From positions 153,355,962 through 153,419,961 of the forward strand of contig OY294067.1 in the NCBI GenBank assembly GCA_958510875.1: DNA of 64,000 nucleotides, written 5' to 3'. Each line of letters begins with the position of its first letter. Within the stretch, counting starts at the first letter, position 1. A model generated the notes under the pieces. It ran no database searches and was not told where the DNA came from. It saw only the letters and a list, made by a program, of their open reading frames with translations. This DNA is from Endomychus coccineus (Eukaryota; Arthropoda; Insecta; Coleoptera; Endomychidae). Of the stretch, positions 34,396 through 46,989 are shown in pieces. The position numbers and the translations under genes are program-made.

Positions 34396-35576
34396 ATACC
34401 AAACTTCAGAAATTGTCTCCAAAAGCGTGTTGTTGTTTTCCAAACTCAATGAATGGATTCAATAGTAATAACAGTTCTCTATAATATCTCGGTTATTTTG
34501 TATAACCCCTCGAAACTGCTTAACAGGTTATGTCGCACCCTGTCCACATGTCCTGTTGAGAATTCACATCCAATATTCACCCAAAGACTATGATCCGTAA
34601 CAGATTAAGTGAACGATGTACCGTGCAAATATTCACCATTGAATACCGCGGTAGAACGAGCAATCATCAGAGCCATTTTCATTTCTCAAATTGGTGCGAA
34701 TCCAACAGTTTCCTCTGTGATCGGTGGGTACGCTTTGCACCAAATGACGTTTGCCCTTGAAGCCACGATGACTGTGCTTACTATCCCAGGTGTCTGAGCA
34801 GTTGATTTGCGGCCGAGACAATTATATGCAGTAGGTCAATGTTTGGTTCTACAAGAGCCCCATAAATCTAATCGTGACCTGAGGATGGTTGGTAAAAGGC
34901 AAACATAATAGAGTTGTACGTTTATCATTCAGAACGGTTGTTCAATTTCTTATGGGTGGAAGACGCTGAAATTTCAGATAATCTACATTTTCACTGCCTT
35001 ATCTATTTCGTAAGTCAAGTAGATATTTTTATTCTAAATTTTCAAGCGATAACCTGAATAGATAAGAGACGGGTGATGTTTCTGTGTAGCATTTTGAAAT
35101 CTCGTACTCCAATTAGTCCATACCTATAGAGTTATTTCGAAACCTATTCGAACAGTCCGGTTATATTTTTAGACAGGCCTTGACCTCATGTGAATATGCA
35201 TATAAGCCCATCTCAATCTAGAAATCAGTTTAAATTGGTATTTTCTGACGCCTGAAAATCCATTAGCTGATAAGTTGTTTTTGACTGGGTTGTTACAGTT
35301 TTTCTAACCTTAAATTGTACTTTATTTTCAGATGCAAATGTCATTATTCTCTTGGTTCCATATATTGTGAATCTTCTGGGAGAGATATTTTCGAAATTCA
35401 GTATTTACCGGCAGCTTCCAATCATCAATTAACCACAGAAAGATCGACCACTTGGCACGTAAGTAATTAGGATAGTTTTGACATCACAGTGTTTGCCAGA
35501 GTGGACAGACTACAAATCTTGAGGTCCGGAGAGATGAATTATTACTCCGGGCAATAAGCCGGAAAAAGGCCATGAA
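34396..35576. other. Gap, no gene seen
   Basis: Nothing beyond short chance frames could be supported. Confidence 0.5.
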
Positions 35577-35985
35577 TTTAGAAAATTTATGAATTAAGAG
35601 CTGAAAATGACCCCTAGTATGTTTTTTGGGTCGCTGATCACGATTCCGCAGTTAGTTTTCTCGGAAAACTAGCTCCAGATGTGAAATTTGGAAAAGTTAT
35701 ATATAATATACAATTTATAATTTTGTTGCGAAAATAGTCAAAATTATACTTTATTATTCATAACCGTCTCAAGAAAAATAACAGCGGAATCGTGATCAGC
35801 TACCCAAAAAACCTACTAGAGGTAATTTTTGCAACAAAATTATAAATTATATATTATATATAAATTTTCCAAATTTCCCATCTGAAGGGAGTTTTCCGAG
35901 AAAACTAACTGCGGAACCATGATCAGCGATCCAAAAAATATTTTAGGGGTCATTTTCGGCTTTTAATTCATTAATTTCCTAAACT
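35577..35985. repeat. Long foldback hairpin
   Basis: Arms at about 35577-35735 and 35830-35985 are inverted copies (GAAAATGACCCCTA...TTTTTTGG.TCGCTGATCA... against its complement). The central part (35765-35830) is a third, inverted copy of the GATCACGATTCCGC...TTCTC section. So the structure is a nested foldback with three related units, and no coding sequence. Confidence 0.75.
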
Positions 35986-36229
35986 TTTGGATTGTTTTTA
36001 TAAGAATTCCCCTCTGAGGAGTTGAAATCCAGTTTTGGGGGGTAGAAAGGTCGTCCCCCGCGGTATTGATAGTCATGGATGATCTATGGGGTATTATTAT
36101 TTTTTCCTGTTCGTTGCCTGGACTATATCTGCTTGTGATACACTTAGGAATTGATGTTTTGTCTATGATGGTGCATTAATTTTATTAGATTTTTATGCAT
36201 TATCATGCATACAAAAACATTTAATGCCA

Positions 36230-37095
36230 ACAGCATTGAAACTTATTAACTGGAACTGTACCACGAATGGTTCGACTTCAGACAAACCAATTTAGGACAA
36301 TAATATCGTCGCTCTGAACCAAAGTCTGACTGAAAACCTGAGCAATGTCGTGCCCAGCAACTCAACATCTTAACATTAACATTAAAATATTACTCAGGGG
36401 CTTGAGCCTAAAGACCCTAGAAAGCAATGTATCTTGTCGACTGGATACTAGAGAAGAAAACTGTTGACCCTAATTTTTAATGAAACTATCAAGTTACAGG
36501 GCGCTCTTCCACCTCAATGGTTTCGTTAATAAGCACAACTGTCTAAATTCTGCTCTGGTGGTTCGGGAACAACAGACGCATCTGGAAAAGGTTACAGTTT
36601 GATGTGCTTTGGATGTCAGACAACTATTACTATGAAGTCTTCCATATTCATGCTTGGTATCACCACCAACAACAGCGTCTCATAGGACGATCATGTGAGG
36701 TCCATTTAGAAAACCGCTCCATAAAAACTTGGTTCTCTATTCCGTGCTAAGAGCTTCTTTACATCCTAGCAGCTCCTCATAATCTACCGAAGCTCTTAGA
36801 TTGTATTCAGAAGAGGGCTATTCGTCTGATTGGTGACGTCCCACTTACGAATTCATTGACCTCTCTAGAACGTCATAAAAAAGTGGGCGATCTCTCTCTT
36901 ACGTGTAGATATTTCCATGGTCGGTGTTTATCAGAAATCTCGACTGAGATTCCAGGTAGACGCTTCATTGTCAAGCTCAAGACCTGACGAATTTCTTCCT
37001 ACCAGACTTCATTTTTATATCGGAATGCGAAGTTGCGGAATTCTTTACCTAGTAAGCTCCTTATGCCTATAAACTATCCTCTCGTGTAGTCAAAA
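36230..37095 (+). pseudogene. Heavily degraded LINE fragments
   Basis: A start resembling a LINE endonuclease (TLKLINWNCTTNG-like, near 36235-36275) is followed by a YLGI-like RT remnant near 36650-36700. At 36765-37090 a readable ORF2 tail (LPKLLDCIQKRAIRLIGDVPLT, SLERHKKVGDLSLTCRYFHGRC) ends before an A-rich stretch AAAATAAAAATAAAAAA. Internal deletions removed most of the protein. Confidence 0.6.
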
Positions 37096-39455
37096 TAAAA
37101 ATAAAAAATTGATGTGTTTTTCCTGTTGATTTTGTTTTTATGAGCTTGAATTGGAAAATATTTGTCATTATTATCAACATAAGTTTCAAGTATTTGACAA
37201 TTGAAAGAAAAACGTAGTACATGTGCTCTATCATTACTTACGAGACGGTAGAGTATTATTTATTATGAGTAGGTAACGTAAAGGCAAATATCAATATCGT
37301 GATTGTATTTTTAAGTAAATTCGTACCACCAGGGTTTCCCTATGTCTTATAAATTCTGTTTTCATAAATCTCATTCTACGAGCTGCTGGTATCTGTCGAA
37401 GACATCATTGGATTTCTCTTATTCTGACAAATTTCAATTATGGCAGAAAGTTGCCAATTATCGATGTTCTCATCTAACAAGAAAGTATATTTCTTATACT
37501 GTTGTGACAAAAAACATGTTTAAAACCGTCAATTTCACTGAACAAACGTTAATATTCTAGCGAATGAAACGAAATTCTATAAAAGACCCATCATAAAGAT
37601 AGAGTATGTGTGAAATGAATGAAATACATACAATTAAAATAAAAAGCTAAGTGTGCCTTCCGGAATAGAAGAATGAGGTCATATAACGAAAAAAGCAGCT
37701 AAGTTTTCGATGGCAACATATATGACTTAGTGTTATTTTGGTAGTTAATTTTAGGGATTTACAACAAATTGTCCATGTGAAATTGTCATTATATTACCAA
37801 ATTTTTTAGTTTATATTTGTTTTTCGAATTTAACCTGTTGTTATTGGAATGTTGAATGGAAGACTTCATTCTCATTGACAACCATATATCTAGTGTATTA
37901 AATATAGTCGATGTAAATTTTTATTTTTGATTAGGCTTAATTTGTTGCAGGAAATCTTTATCGAAAAAGGAGAGAGGTTGCTTGGTTCTGGTGGCTGCCT
38001 TGATATTTGTAGCCATTATTTTTATAGGCATTTTATATTATTTTTATTAAATATTTATTAATTTTGATAATGTATCATTACACCTTTTATACGCTTTCAG
38101 TACATGAATCCTAGGTTGATTGCGATGAGGACAGGTACAATGAATAAACATATGAGTGAAACAAAATATAATTCCGGCTATAACAATACTAAAAGTCAAG
38201 GTATGAAAGCGCATAATGCTGAAGACTTGATATTAGGAAGTATCCAAATTGGAGCTGCGTTTGAGAAGCTTACGGGTCAACGTAAATATTTTTGGAAAGT
38301 GCTATTCAGAATTTATGAAAAATAAAGGAAAAAGTTGTGATCGATTGTTCACTTGACTTCTTCCACTACAGAAAATATTTTAGAAATGATTAGAAACGGA
38401 TAAGGATGTGGAAATTCATAAAATTATACTCATTACATTAAAAGATTATTAAAACTGACAACTATGTGTTGCAAGGGCTAACCCTAGGATACCTTTATTA
38501 GTATTACTGGCTGAAGTTTTCGGGGTTGCTCGGAAATGGGAATGGATAGTTACATAATCTCATGTAGGAAATGACTTCTTTTGCAGGTCAGGGATACAAA
38601 ATCTCATCAAGATCGGTACTTGTCTCTTGAAGGGTGAGAAATGGATTTGGTGTAGTTAACTCTAAATCTCATGTTAACAGCAACTTCACTCTTATTCTAA
38701 AGGTCAAAGGGGCAACATTTCATCAAAATCGATAGTTGTTCTCTAAAGGGGGTTGAGGTAGTGTCTAGAGAACCTTTTCATCGAAAACTTGCTTCAAATT
38801 GAATTTATCCTGTTTAAACAGCACTATTAAATTACAATTTTTGCGAATCTAATGTGAGGAGTATGTTTGACATAAATATGCAGCGTCAATCTTCTTGTGT
38901 CTATACTGTTAAGTCCATCTGAAGTTGTTGAACAGTGACAACAACGCACATTGTGAAGTGCAAACACGGCCACCCGCCTGCGCATACCGCCTAGATACTA
39001 CTAGACAGCAAGTGATGAATATGAGACTTAAACAAACACAAGTTTTGTTATCTCTTTTATAATCCACAATTACTGTGTAAAATAAATAGAAATAGAAAGT
39101 ATACAGTCCACAACAATTTATTCATAACCAATGTATATTTCCCATATTGGTCTATTCGAACCTGGATTAAACCAATTTTGTTAATTAGACTTGTTGCAAC
39201 CAGTGTAGTGATGTTCGCCCCTAAGTTGAACAAGATGATGAAGCGGTATATACCAAGTATTGAGGTGAAGTTTACCAATGACTGATTAAAGTAAGGGAAG
39301 TGACGAACCCGCCAAAGAGGAACTGGACGACTGGAAACAAACAGAGTGCATTTCTTCATACCTATTTACTTCTTATCCTAATCATTCATAGTAATTTATG
39401 CCATATCATTAACGGATTGAGTTTAAAAAGTGGCATCTCTTGAAAGAAACATCGT
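37096..39455. other. Gap with one possible spliced exon
   Basis: Mostly AT-rich non-coding sequence. At 37949-38050, after an acceptor-like TTGTTGCAG, a plus-strand frame reads a basic stretch then LVLVAALIFVAIIFIGILYYF, a good transmembrane helix. A second acceptor-like CTTTCAG near 38100 precedes the 73-residue frame 38104-38325. These could be exons of a host membrane protein, but no family was recognised. Confidence 0.25.
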
Positions 39456-39716
39456 TTGACTAATTTAGGGAAATATATTGATAATCTCGGAACAAATAAT
39501 CTGGGGATAGCTGAAATTGAGGACAAATTAAAAAATTATGAATCCGTTTTCGAATCATTTCAAGGAATGTTAGAGGAACAATGTACCGATGAACGGATAG
39601 ATGAGCTTTATAAGTATCGGTATGATTTCGAATACAGCTATGATGAATATATCGGAATTCTTAACAATATCCGAGAGATAATCGAGCTCCAACCCCAGAC
39701 CAAGTTAGCACCATAA
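39456..39716 (+). CDS. Acidic helical fragment, possibly retroelement gag
   Basis: An 86-residue frame, acidic and predicted helical (IEDKLKNYESVFESFQGMLEE, then RIDELYKYRYDFEYSYDEYIGIL). The alternation of Leu/Phe and acidic residues resembles the N-terminal region of BEL/Pao-type Gag proteins, but no diagnostic motif is present. No adjoining pol was found. Confidence 0.25.
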   Translation: MTNLGKYIDNLGTNNLGIAEIEDKLKNYESVFESFQGMLEEQCTDERIDELYKYRYDFEYSYDEYIGILNNIREIIELQPQTKLAP

Positions 39717-40162
39717 ATATGTTTTAAGTCTTGGAATAATATTTCCTTCACAAAAATCGAAATTAATACTTTTAATAATAATAATAATCTTTATTTTCCA
39801 ACAGAATACATCCAATTACAGGAAAATACATTATAATAATAATATAAATGGAAATGCAATACATAATGCAAACTTAACATTGATATGTTTAGAATAGGTG
39901 GTACAATAAGAAAGTAAGGGAATATGCATAAGTGTATATTTATACAGACTGTAAACTGTATATATTGAGATAAATGAAAATATACGAACAATGATTATAA
40001 ATTATAATCATATATAAACATAATACAATAATTACAATTAATAGTAATCCTTAGTAACAATAGTAATTATGACCACAATTACAATGCAATTACCGTAATT
40101 ATAGATAATAAACTATCAATAATGTCAAAAACTATACAAAATTAGGTAATTTATCAAATAAA

Positions 40163-41640
40163 TCATTTTGAATCTTTTGGTACTTTCGATATAATATCAG
40201 ATAGCGAATCGAAGTTGATATCACACGTTTTTGAAATTTTATTAAAATTACTACACATTACATCGAGAGGAGACTTGAAGACCAAATTAGTACGTGCAAA
40301 TGGGGTATAGAAGGTTGAACTGATTCTGGTAGAACCGATCGGAATATGGAAATTGATATTCGATAGGAGATATGGGCAGTCAATAGAACCATGCATTAGG
40401 TGATATAAAAATGCAATGGATATAGTTACTCTTCTGTAAGATAATTCTTGCAGAGCACTATTTTGTAGTAAAAAGTTGTGATCAAAACCACGAGGTGGAT
40501 AAGTGCCTGTATGTCTGAAAACAACGTATTTTAAGAATCTACGCTGGACAGATTCAACCCGCGATATTTGCTGCATATATATAGGATACCAAATTATTGT
40601 GCAATATTCTAATTTCGATCTAGTGAAAGTTGTGTATAAAGATTTCCACGTGGTTGAGCTATTGAATTGTCTACAGTTTCTAATGATAAAACCTAATGTT
40701 CTAGTTGCAGAGGAGACGAGTTTGGTGATATGATTAATAAATAGGAGTTTCGAATCGAACAATATACCAAGATCTTTTACTAAGTCCGTACGAGTTAGAG
40801 GGTTGTCCAAAATCGTATAGTTAAATTCAATCCACTTAATTTCACGTGTGTAGGTTATTATATTGCATTTATTAACGTTAAGGTTTAATCTATTTGTTTC
40901 ACACCATTCGCTAATGCGATTCAGTTCAATTTGTAACAAGTAGCAATCATGGACTGATAAAATAAGCATGTAAATCTTCATTTCATCGGCAAATAAAAGG
41001 TGGAGGCAATTGATTAGTAAAGCAAGATCATTAATGAGTAGCAAGAATAAGAGAGGACCCAAATTAGATCCTTTGGGAAACCCAGATTTGGAGTCAAAAT
41101 AATTGGAATGAAAGTTATTGATATCTACATATTGCATTCTACCGATAAGGTATGGATCAAAAAATTTCACCAGATCATCACTAAAACCGAACCTCTGCAA
41201 AGTCTGCAATATGAGGTAGTGATCGATACGATCAAAGGCTTTAGCAAAGTCAGTATTAATGCAATCAACTTGGCCACCTTTATCAACAATATTAGAAGTA
41301 AATTGGGAAAAACAGGCTAAGTTCGTAACAGTTGATCTGTTTTTCATAAATCCATGTTGATTTGGTGATATTCCATTTCGAACTAAAGGATAAATATGGT
41401 TGTAGAGGACAATTTCAAAAATTTTAGCAAAGTTGTTCAGAATAGAAATCGGTCTGTAGTTTCGAATATCTGACGAAGTACCGGATTTGAGAACCGGGCA
41501 GATTCGACAGGTTTTCCAAATCAAAGGGAAATTTTGGGTTTTTAAGGATAAAGTAAATATGAAGCACAGTGGCGTAGTCAGAGCGCTAGCACAGTCCTTT
41601 AGTAGAAAAGAAGGAATGCCATTAGTTCCTGCGGTGAATT
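40163..41640 (-). pseudogene. LINE reverse transcriptase (ORF2, C-terminal half)
   Basis: From the high-coordinate end: ICPVLKSGTSSDIRNYRPIS, YRPIS-type motif; NQHGFMKNRST; TDFAKAFDRIDH with the first catalytic Asp; GFPKGSNLGPLLFLLLINDL; the palm box reads LLFADEMKIY, that is FADE instead of FADD, so one catalytic Asp is replaced by Glu; then thumb and a C-terminal tail ending in a stop at 40163. The frame is open for 453 codons from 41524 and related sequence continues upstream into 41665 with a frame change near 41640-41700. No RNase H follows, consistent with a Jockey/CR1-type element. Confidence 0.85.
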
Positions 41641-41664
41641 TGATTTTCAGTTTTTTTGTTGCTT

Positions 41665-43010
41665 TTATAACATCATCTTCAGAGATTTTCGGAATAAGTA
41701 CAAAATTGTTACTTGTATGATGATTGGCTTATTAACAGGCACAGAATTTACATAAGCGCTTGAAAAGTAATTGGCGAACGCATTAACTATAGACCGAGGT
41801 GTGTCATAGGAAATATTATGGTTATGCATAACACCTGGAATTCTGGACTGACCTTTTTTAGATTGGACGAACGACCAAAATTTCTTAGGATTAGTTGAGA
41901 TATCATTTTCAAGATCTGCGATATATTTTGTGTACGATTCACCAATCAGTCTTTTCACACGGCTACGTAGATCACGGAATTTTGATAAGTATCTTTCAGA
42001 TCTGAATTTTTTATGAAGCCTATGAGCGTTGTTTTCGGCGCGTAATACGCTAATAATTTCGTTTGAGAACCAGACAGGATAACTACTCTTCCTTATTATT
42101 TTAATAGGTACACATTGATCGAAAATACTGTTAAGAATGCAGTAGAAAATATTACATGCTTGATCAACATTAAGAGACGCGTAGATGGGATACCAATCAG
42201 TATCAAGAATTAATTGATATAACACTGGGAAATTGGCCTTACGGAAATTATAAGAATTATGTAACGTATTATGTTGAAAACGATTAGTTTTAATTTTTGG
42301 AATGTCTACAAGTATGTGAAGGGCTGGGTGATGTTCATCTTCTGTAACGAAAGGTACCTCATCATGTAAGACTTCACACTTCAAGTTTGATAGCACCAGG
42401 TCGAGGAGGCGACCCTCACTATTTAGTGTTTCATTGAATTGAGTTAAATTTAAGAATGATATAAAGGTATACATCAAATTGGATTTCGCATCTACATACA
42501 AAATTTGTAATATTAAAATCTCCGAGTATCAATATATGTTCATTATGGATATCATGCATTAGTGACATATTATCTAGAAATAATTCGAAACTATCTACAG
42601 GTACATTGCCACTAGAAAAATATACTAAAAAAACATACAATGATTTTTTATCCTCTAATGATACCTTACATCCTATTACAGCAATAAACGGAGAAATGTT
42701 AGTTAAGCTAGAAACATCAATAGCGTTAACAGTGAAAATATTTTTAACACCAAGTACAACACCACCACCTTTTTCCACACCAGCGGATATAAGATTTCTA
42801 TCATTACGAAACACGGTATAGTTTTCAATAATAATTTCTTTGTTATTCACATTTTCTTGTAACCAGGTGGTAGTAATGCCTATTATGTCGTATGATGCAC
42901 AAGAAGTCGAGACTAGTATTTTATTGACTTTGGTGTTCAGGCCTCTTACGTTTTGATAGTAGCAGCTTAGGGTGGTAAGGTTAGGTTTATTTGAGCAATT
43001 GGATGTATTA
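41665..43010 (-). pseudogene. LINE endonuclease and linker (ORF2, N-terminal half)
   Basis: Apurinic-type endonuclease: an NVRGLNTKVNKIL start near 42955, ITTTWLQENV near 42860, then GVEKGGGVVLGVK, ILILGDFNI (catalytic Asp-Phe-Asn) near 42530. A frame change at about 42480-42500 leads to the second half (LLDLVLSNLKCEVLHDE and EDEHHPALHI, with the catalytic DHxP reading EHHP). The linker to the reverse transcriptase follows (PKKFWSFVQSKKG). ORF2 start is not clear; its coding begins at about the ORF1 stop. Confidence 0.8.
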
Positions 43011-43011
43011 T

Positions 43012-43767
43012 TTAGTTTGAAGAGATGATTTTGGGTACATTATTGAAGTATTTGATTTTGAGATTAGTTTCACCTTCATTTAAACGTTTATTTAATTGAT
43101 CTTTTAGTGTGCGGTAATATTCCATTTGCCTCGGGGTTTTATCAGAATTGATTCTAATTGTTTTGAATTCAGCACATTTTTTTAGGTTAGTGTTGCTACG
43201 AATAAGATTTATTGCCAACACTTCATCACGCAGTATAATTTTAAGACGTCGTGGATGGTCTTTTGATTTTTCAGAGTCGTACCGTCCAAGGCGAATAGTT
43301 TTAACATTCGATAGATCTAGTGTTGAATTAGGCAAAATTGCCTGAATAATATCGGTGACTTGATTTAAATCGGCGGATGTTCTTTGTTCTTTGTTTAACT
43401 CAGATGCTTGTTCCGTTAATCCGAAAACAATAACGTTTTTACTGCGTATTTCACGTTCTTTAATTTCTTGTACGACTTCTTCAAATGAAAAGGATGGGGA
43501 TGCGGTTGAGTTCTGAGTAATAGTATTTTGTAGGTTCAATATTTGGTTCTGAAGTTTAGCGACAATTGCCTTTAGTGAATTCAGATCATTGCCCATTTCA
43601 GTACATTGTGCACAAATCCAACTGAGGGATTTCTTTTGCGAGTTTATCACCCTTACTTCGGAAGTAGTAAGATCAGCACAAGTAGATTTGAATATGTTGT
43701 TACATATACAACAGTGAACCATTAGATGTAAATCACCGGTTTTCGAACTGCAATGGCAGGAAGGCAT
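43012..43767 (-). CDS. LINE ORF1 with PHD-like zinc finger and coiled coil
   Basis: Nucleic-acid-binding protein of the LINE at 39768-43767. Cys/His residues at the N-terminus (CHCSS, VHCCICNNIFKSTCAD, WICAQC) fit a PHD-type finger in residues 1-60. A coiled coil follows at about 65-100 (LKAIVAKLQNQILNLQN), and then a conserved-looking domain with RSKNVIVFGLTE and IRLGRY, typical of ORF1 proteins of CR1/Jockey-like elements with an RNA-binding esterase-less tail. The frame is intact for 251 codons from a clear ATG at 43767, which makes this the least damaged LINE gene here. Confidence 0.8.
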   Translation of the reverse strand: MPSCHCSSKTGDLHLMVHCCICNNIFKSTCADLTTSEVRVINSQKKSLSWICAQCTEMGNDLNSLKAIVAKLQNQILNLQNTITQNSTASPSFSFEEVVQEIKEREIRSKNVIVFGLTEQASELNKEQRTSADLNQVTDIIQAILPNSTLDLSNVKTIRLGRYDSEKSKDHPRRLKIILRDEVLAINLIRSNTNLKKCAEFKTIRINSDKTPRQMEYYRTLKDQLNKRLNEGETNLKIKYFNNVPKIISSN

Positions 43768-46404
43768 GTTCAGATTAAATATGTAATGATATATTTCACT
43801 AAATAACTCTGGATACGGTCATAATAATCTTGAATGTAAGTGAAAAACAAACAGTTGCCTAAATAAAAACGTTATAAGAAGCAACAGATGTTTATGCGAA
43901 GATAACGCTGCTGTTCACTTTACTACATAGCAGTATTTAAATATAAAACTAAATTGCTTCAGTTAGATATTAATTACATGAATTTGCATGTATAAAACTC
44001 ACATGAAGTATATATTGAGTACGATGATGCACTGTACAAATTTTCGGAAAAATACACTAATATTATACTATATATTTACACTTTTTCGAGAGAGCGAGTC
44101 TTCGCCTGACTTCCGTTTAATATAAGTCTTCCATAACTTTTACGGGAGAGTATGAACTTTGGTTGGAATTCTGTAGTTGATACAAGTAACAAGTACATAT
44201 CCTATATTCAGAAATCTTAAATTCTTAGACAATTGTAGACGGCAATACCAAAAGAATTATTTATCAAGTTGAGAGCATGGGAGATTATAACGATACGGCT
44301 TGGAAGGAGGGATTTTCGAAGTTCATCAAAGTGTCAGACTGATCACTTCGTTTTGCTCAATTTTTCTAAAACAAGTCTGAAATTCTTCATCATTTTATGT
44401 CGAAGGTGTCATTCGGTACAATGGTTTTGTTGAAACTTGAATCATAAGTTGGATTCGAACAGATTGACAACGGACTATAACGAGACAACGATGAATGATG
44501 TGACGGCGGAGCTGATGCTGGGGTTGATTCTTGACTAAAGTTTACTGTTCGGGGTGGTGAAGCTGGTTCCCTTAAGATGTAATTTATTTTCTAAAATTAA
44601 GAAATATTTATATCAGGTACCTAACATCCAAAAAGAAACATATTGTATATTGCTACTTGTAACTTTGAAAATGTCAGAAGTCCATTCTTATTTATTTTGC
44701 TATAGAGAAAATAAGAACAATTCTCCACTCAAATTATTGATAATAAATTTGATTTTTAGGGCTTATTAATATCCCAAAATCATTTTGAAATAGTTTTAAC
44801 AGAAATAATAAATATATTATTAATGCTTGTTATACAACTCAATTATGACCAAAAACGGACTTACGACATTATTTGTTTATCAGGGAACGATATTTTATAT
44901 AGTAGATTACTCACCTACTCACCTTTTTCTTTGTAGGTAAAGTAGAGTATCACTGATTACTACTTGATCTTTCATCTATATCACTGTCTTGCAAATATGT
45001 TTGTTTATTTTTTTCTTTCGTTTAACACTTTGTGAGGATAGATTTGATATCTTGAGCTTTGGGCGCTTTTTTATATGCTTGATCATAGCTTTCTGAAAAA
45101 TGTACAAACAGATTAAATCAAGAACCAATAAAATATTAATAAAGTATGCTTATGCTTGATTAAGAAAGCAAACTCTAAAAGAATATTAATATTATTTTAG
45201 TCTATGCTTTTGAATAACAATGATGGCACTTAATTGCATTTAAAAAAATTAGGCAAACTAAACCCGAATGTAATAAAGCATATGGGTGTTTCGTTTGAAT
45301 TGAATTTGAATAAAAAATTCATGAGATTCTTAGTGAAACGAGAAATGAATAACAGGGGTTACACATCAAAAACTGACTTCCGTCTAGTAGCATACATACA
45401 AAAGTAGACAAATTTAAGAATGGGATATGTTCTCTTCCATGGCCCAATTTGATAGATCGGATAAAAAAGTATTCTTGTCGGACATACTGTTGCAAGGCGG
45501 GCTCATTTGTTGATGTTCGGCATCGAAATATTCAGAAAATGAATTGGTATTGTAGTGTAAGAAGGCAAGTTTTGTTGATGTTCGGCATCGAAATTGTGTA
45601 CATCATTTTCAGAAATTGATTGTATTGGCTCACTTAGTCACATGTACGAGTAGAGATAGTAGTTGCAACTTTCAGTGATACTTCCAAGTTGCAAATTTGG
45701 TTTGGATGATGCAGTTGCTGACTACATATTATTAACAATAACTTCATTTACTCGTGAGGTTTCCAAACAAGATATCTAGTTCTGTTTCCTTGTTTATTTT
45801 TCTTTGAAATGACCTTAAATGTTGTCGTTTTCTACTGAAACTACTAATTGACAATATTTCACGCCTAGTCTGTCGAAAGCAGTAATGACAATATAACACG
45901 CGCCAACTGCTAAACGAAAATACCCTGCCAATTACAAACTGGGGTTACCTTAGGCATTTTGTTATCATCATTGATATTTATCATAATTTTAGGTATACAT
46001 AAAAACGTTACATTATCGAATCGTTGAGTAAAAGATTATTACAAATCAGAAAACATGTAACAATTTTGTTCTTAATTATTTTACATAATTTTTTTGAGAT
46101 ATTGCATGCGTTTTGGGTAGAATTTTTTAAATAATATAGAAACTGTGTTTTCATGATACATGGTAAATATGTATGTATATATTTAAATATTTTGAAGTAA
46201 ATAAAAAATATTGAATTCGTTACAAAAAAATATCACATATTAGAATGTAATAAGTAATACTTATATAGTATGTACATACAGAAAATATCAATAAAATGAG
46301 ATATTAGTTTGTTTCGAAAATGATTAGAAAAAATCTGGATATGTAATACCATTATATTGAACTTTGTTCTCTTTAAATAATTATGCTAGTAAATTATTTC
46401 TTGT

Positions 46405-46405
<1 letters not shown>
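43768..46405. other. AT-rich gap, no gene seen
   Basis: No coding sequence could be supported. A direct repeat of about 24 bases (TTTGTTGATGTTCGGCATCGAAAT) occurs near 45508 and 45574. Confidence 0.5.

Positions 46406-46474
<69 letters not shown>
46406..46474. repeat. (TA)n microsatellite
   Basis: About 34 uninterrupted AT dinucleotides, immediately beyond the 3' end of the Penelope-like element. Penelope insertions commonly sit next to simple repeats, so this may mark the target or the element's end. Confidence 0.95.
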
Positions 46475-46478
<4 letters not shown>

Positions 46479-46531
46479 ATGTTTTCTTGGTATATTGGTT
46501 CGTATATATACTGATAATGAAATAAAATTCT

Positions 46532-46570
46532 GTTTTGACGTTTCGACAATGTTTATTGCCTTTATCAAAA
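46532..46570 (-). ncRNA. Degenerate hammerhead-like motif
   Basis: Minus strand: TTGATAA in the place of CTGATGA, a good stem II GGCAAT-AAAC-ATTGTC, then GAAACGTC. Stem II and the GAAACGTC box are intact but the first core box has two changes, so self-cleavage is unlikely. Confidence 0.45.
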
Positions 46571-46989
46571 TTGTTAATTGAATTAGTGTTTCCATGTAAT
46601 TTAGAAAAGAATAGATGATTTCGATTAATGAAATGCGTCTGCAGCCGACTTGTGTTTTAAGATCCAATTAAAACTGCAGAAAACATTGGATCGGTTGTGT
46701 GTGAAAGAGTAATGTATGGCTAACTACAATTTGAAATAGATTGAATTTGATTAAATACAAGACATTCAAATATTGTACAATTATAAATATCTATGAATTA
46801 TTTATGAATTAGTTATTCTATGATAAGCATTTCAGATCTATCATAACTATTCAAGTTTAAGATAATTCTATGGAATTTAACCTCAAAATTGTTACTCTAT
46901 AGTGTCATAGTTAAATAATACTTCATCTTTTTTAGGTTGAATTTTAAATAGACAAATAGAAAGTGGCACTTCAAATTAATAAAATTTTG

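Larger units (their letters stand above)
39768..43767 (-). mobile_element. Near full-length Jockey/CR1-like LINE
   Basis: Two ORFs in the order of a non-LTR retrotransposon: ORF1 (43767-43012) and ORF2 (about 43010-40163) with endonuclease and reverse transcriptase. The 3' end carries AATAAAGATTATTATTATT on the minus strand (39770-39790), a simple-repeat tail. The 5' UTR may extend to about 44150. This is the best preserved LINE in the window, although ORF2 has frameshifts. Confidence 0.85.
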
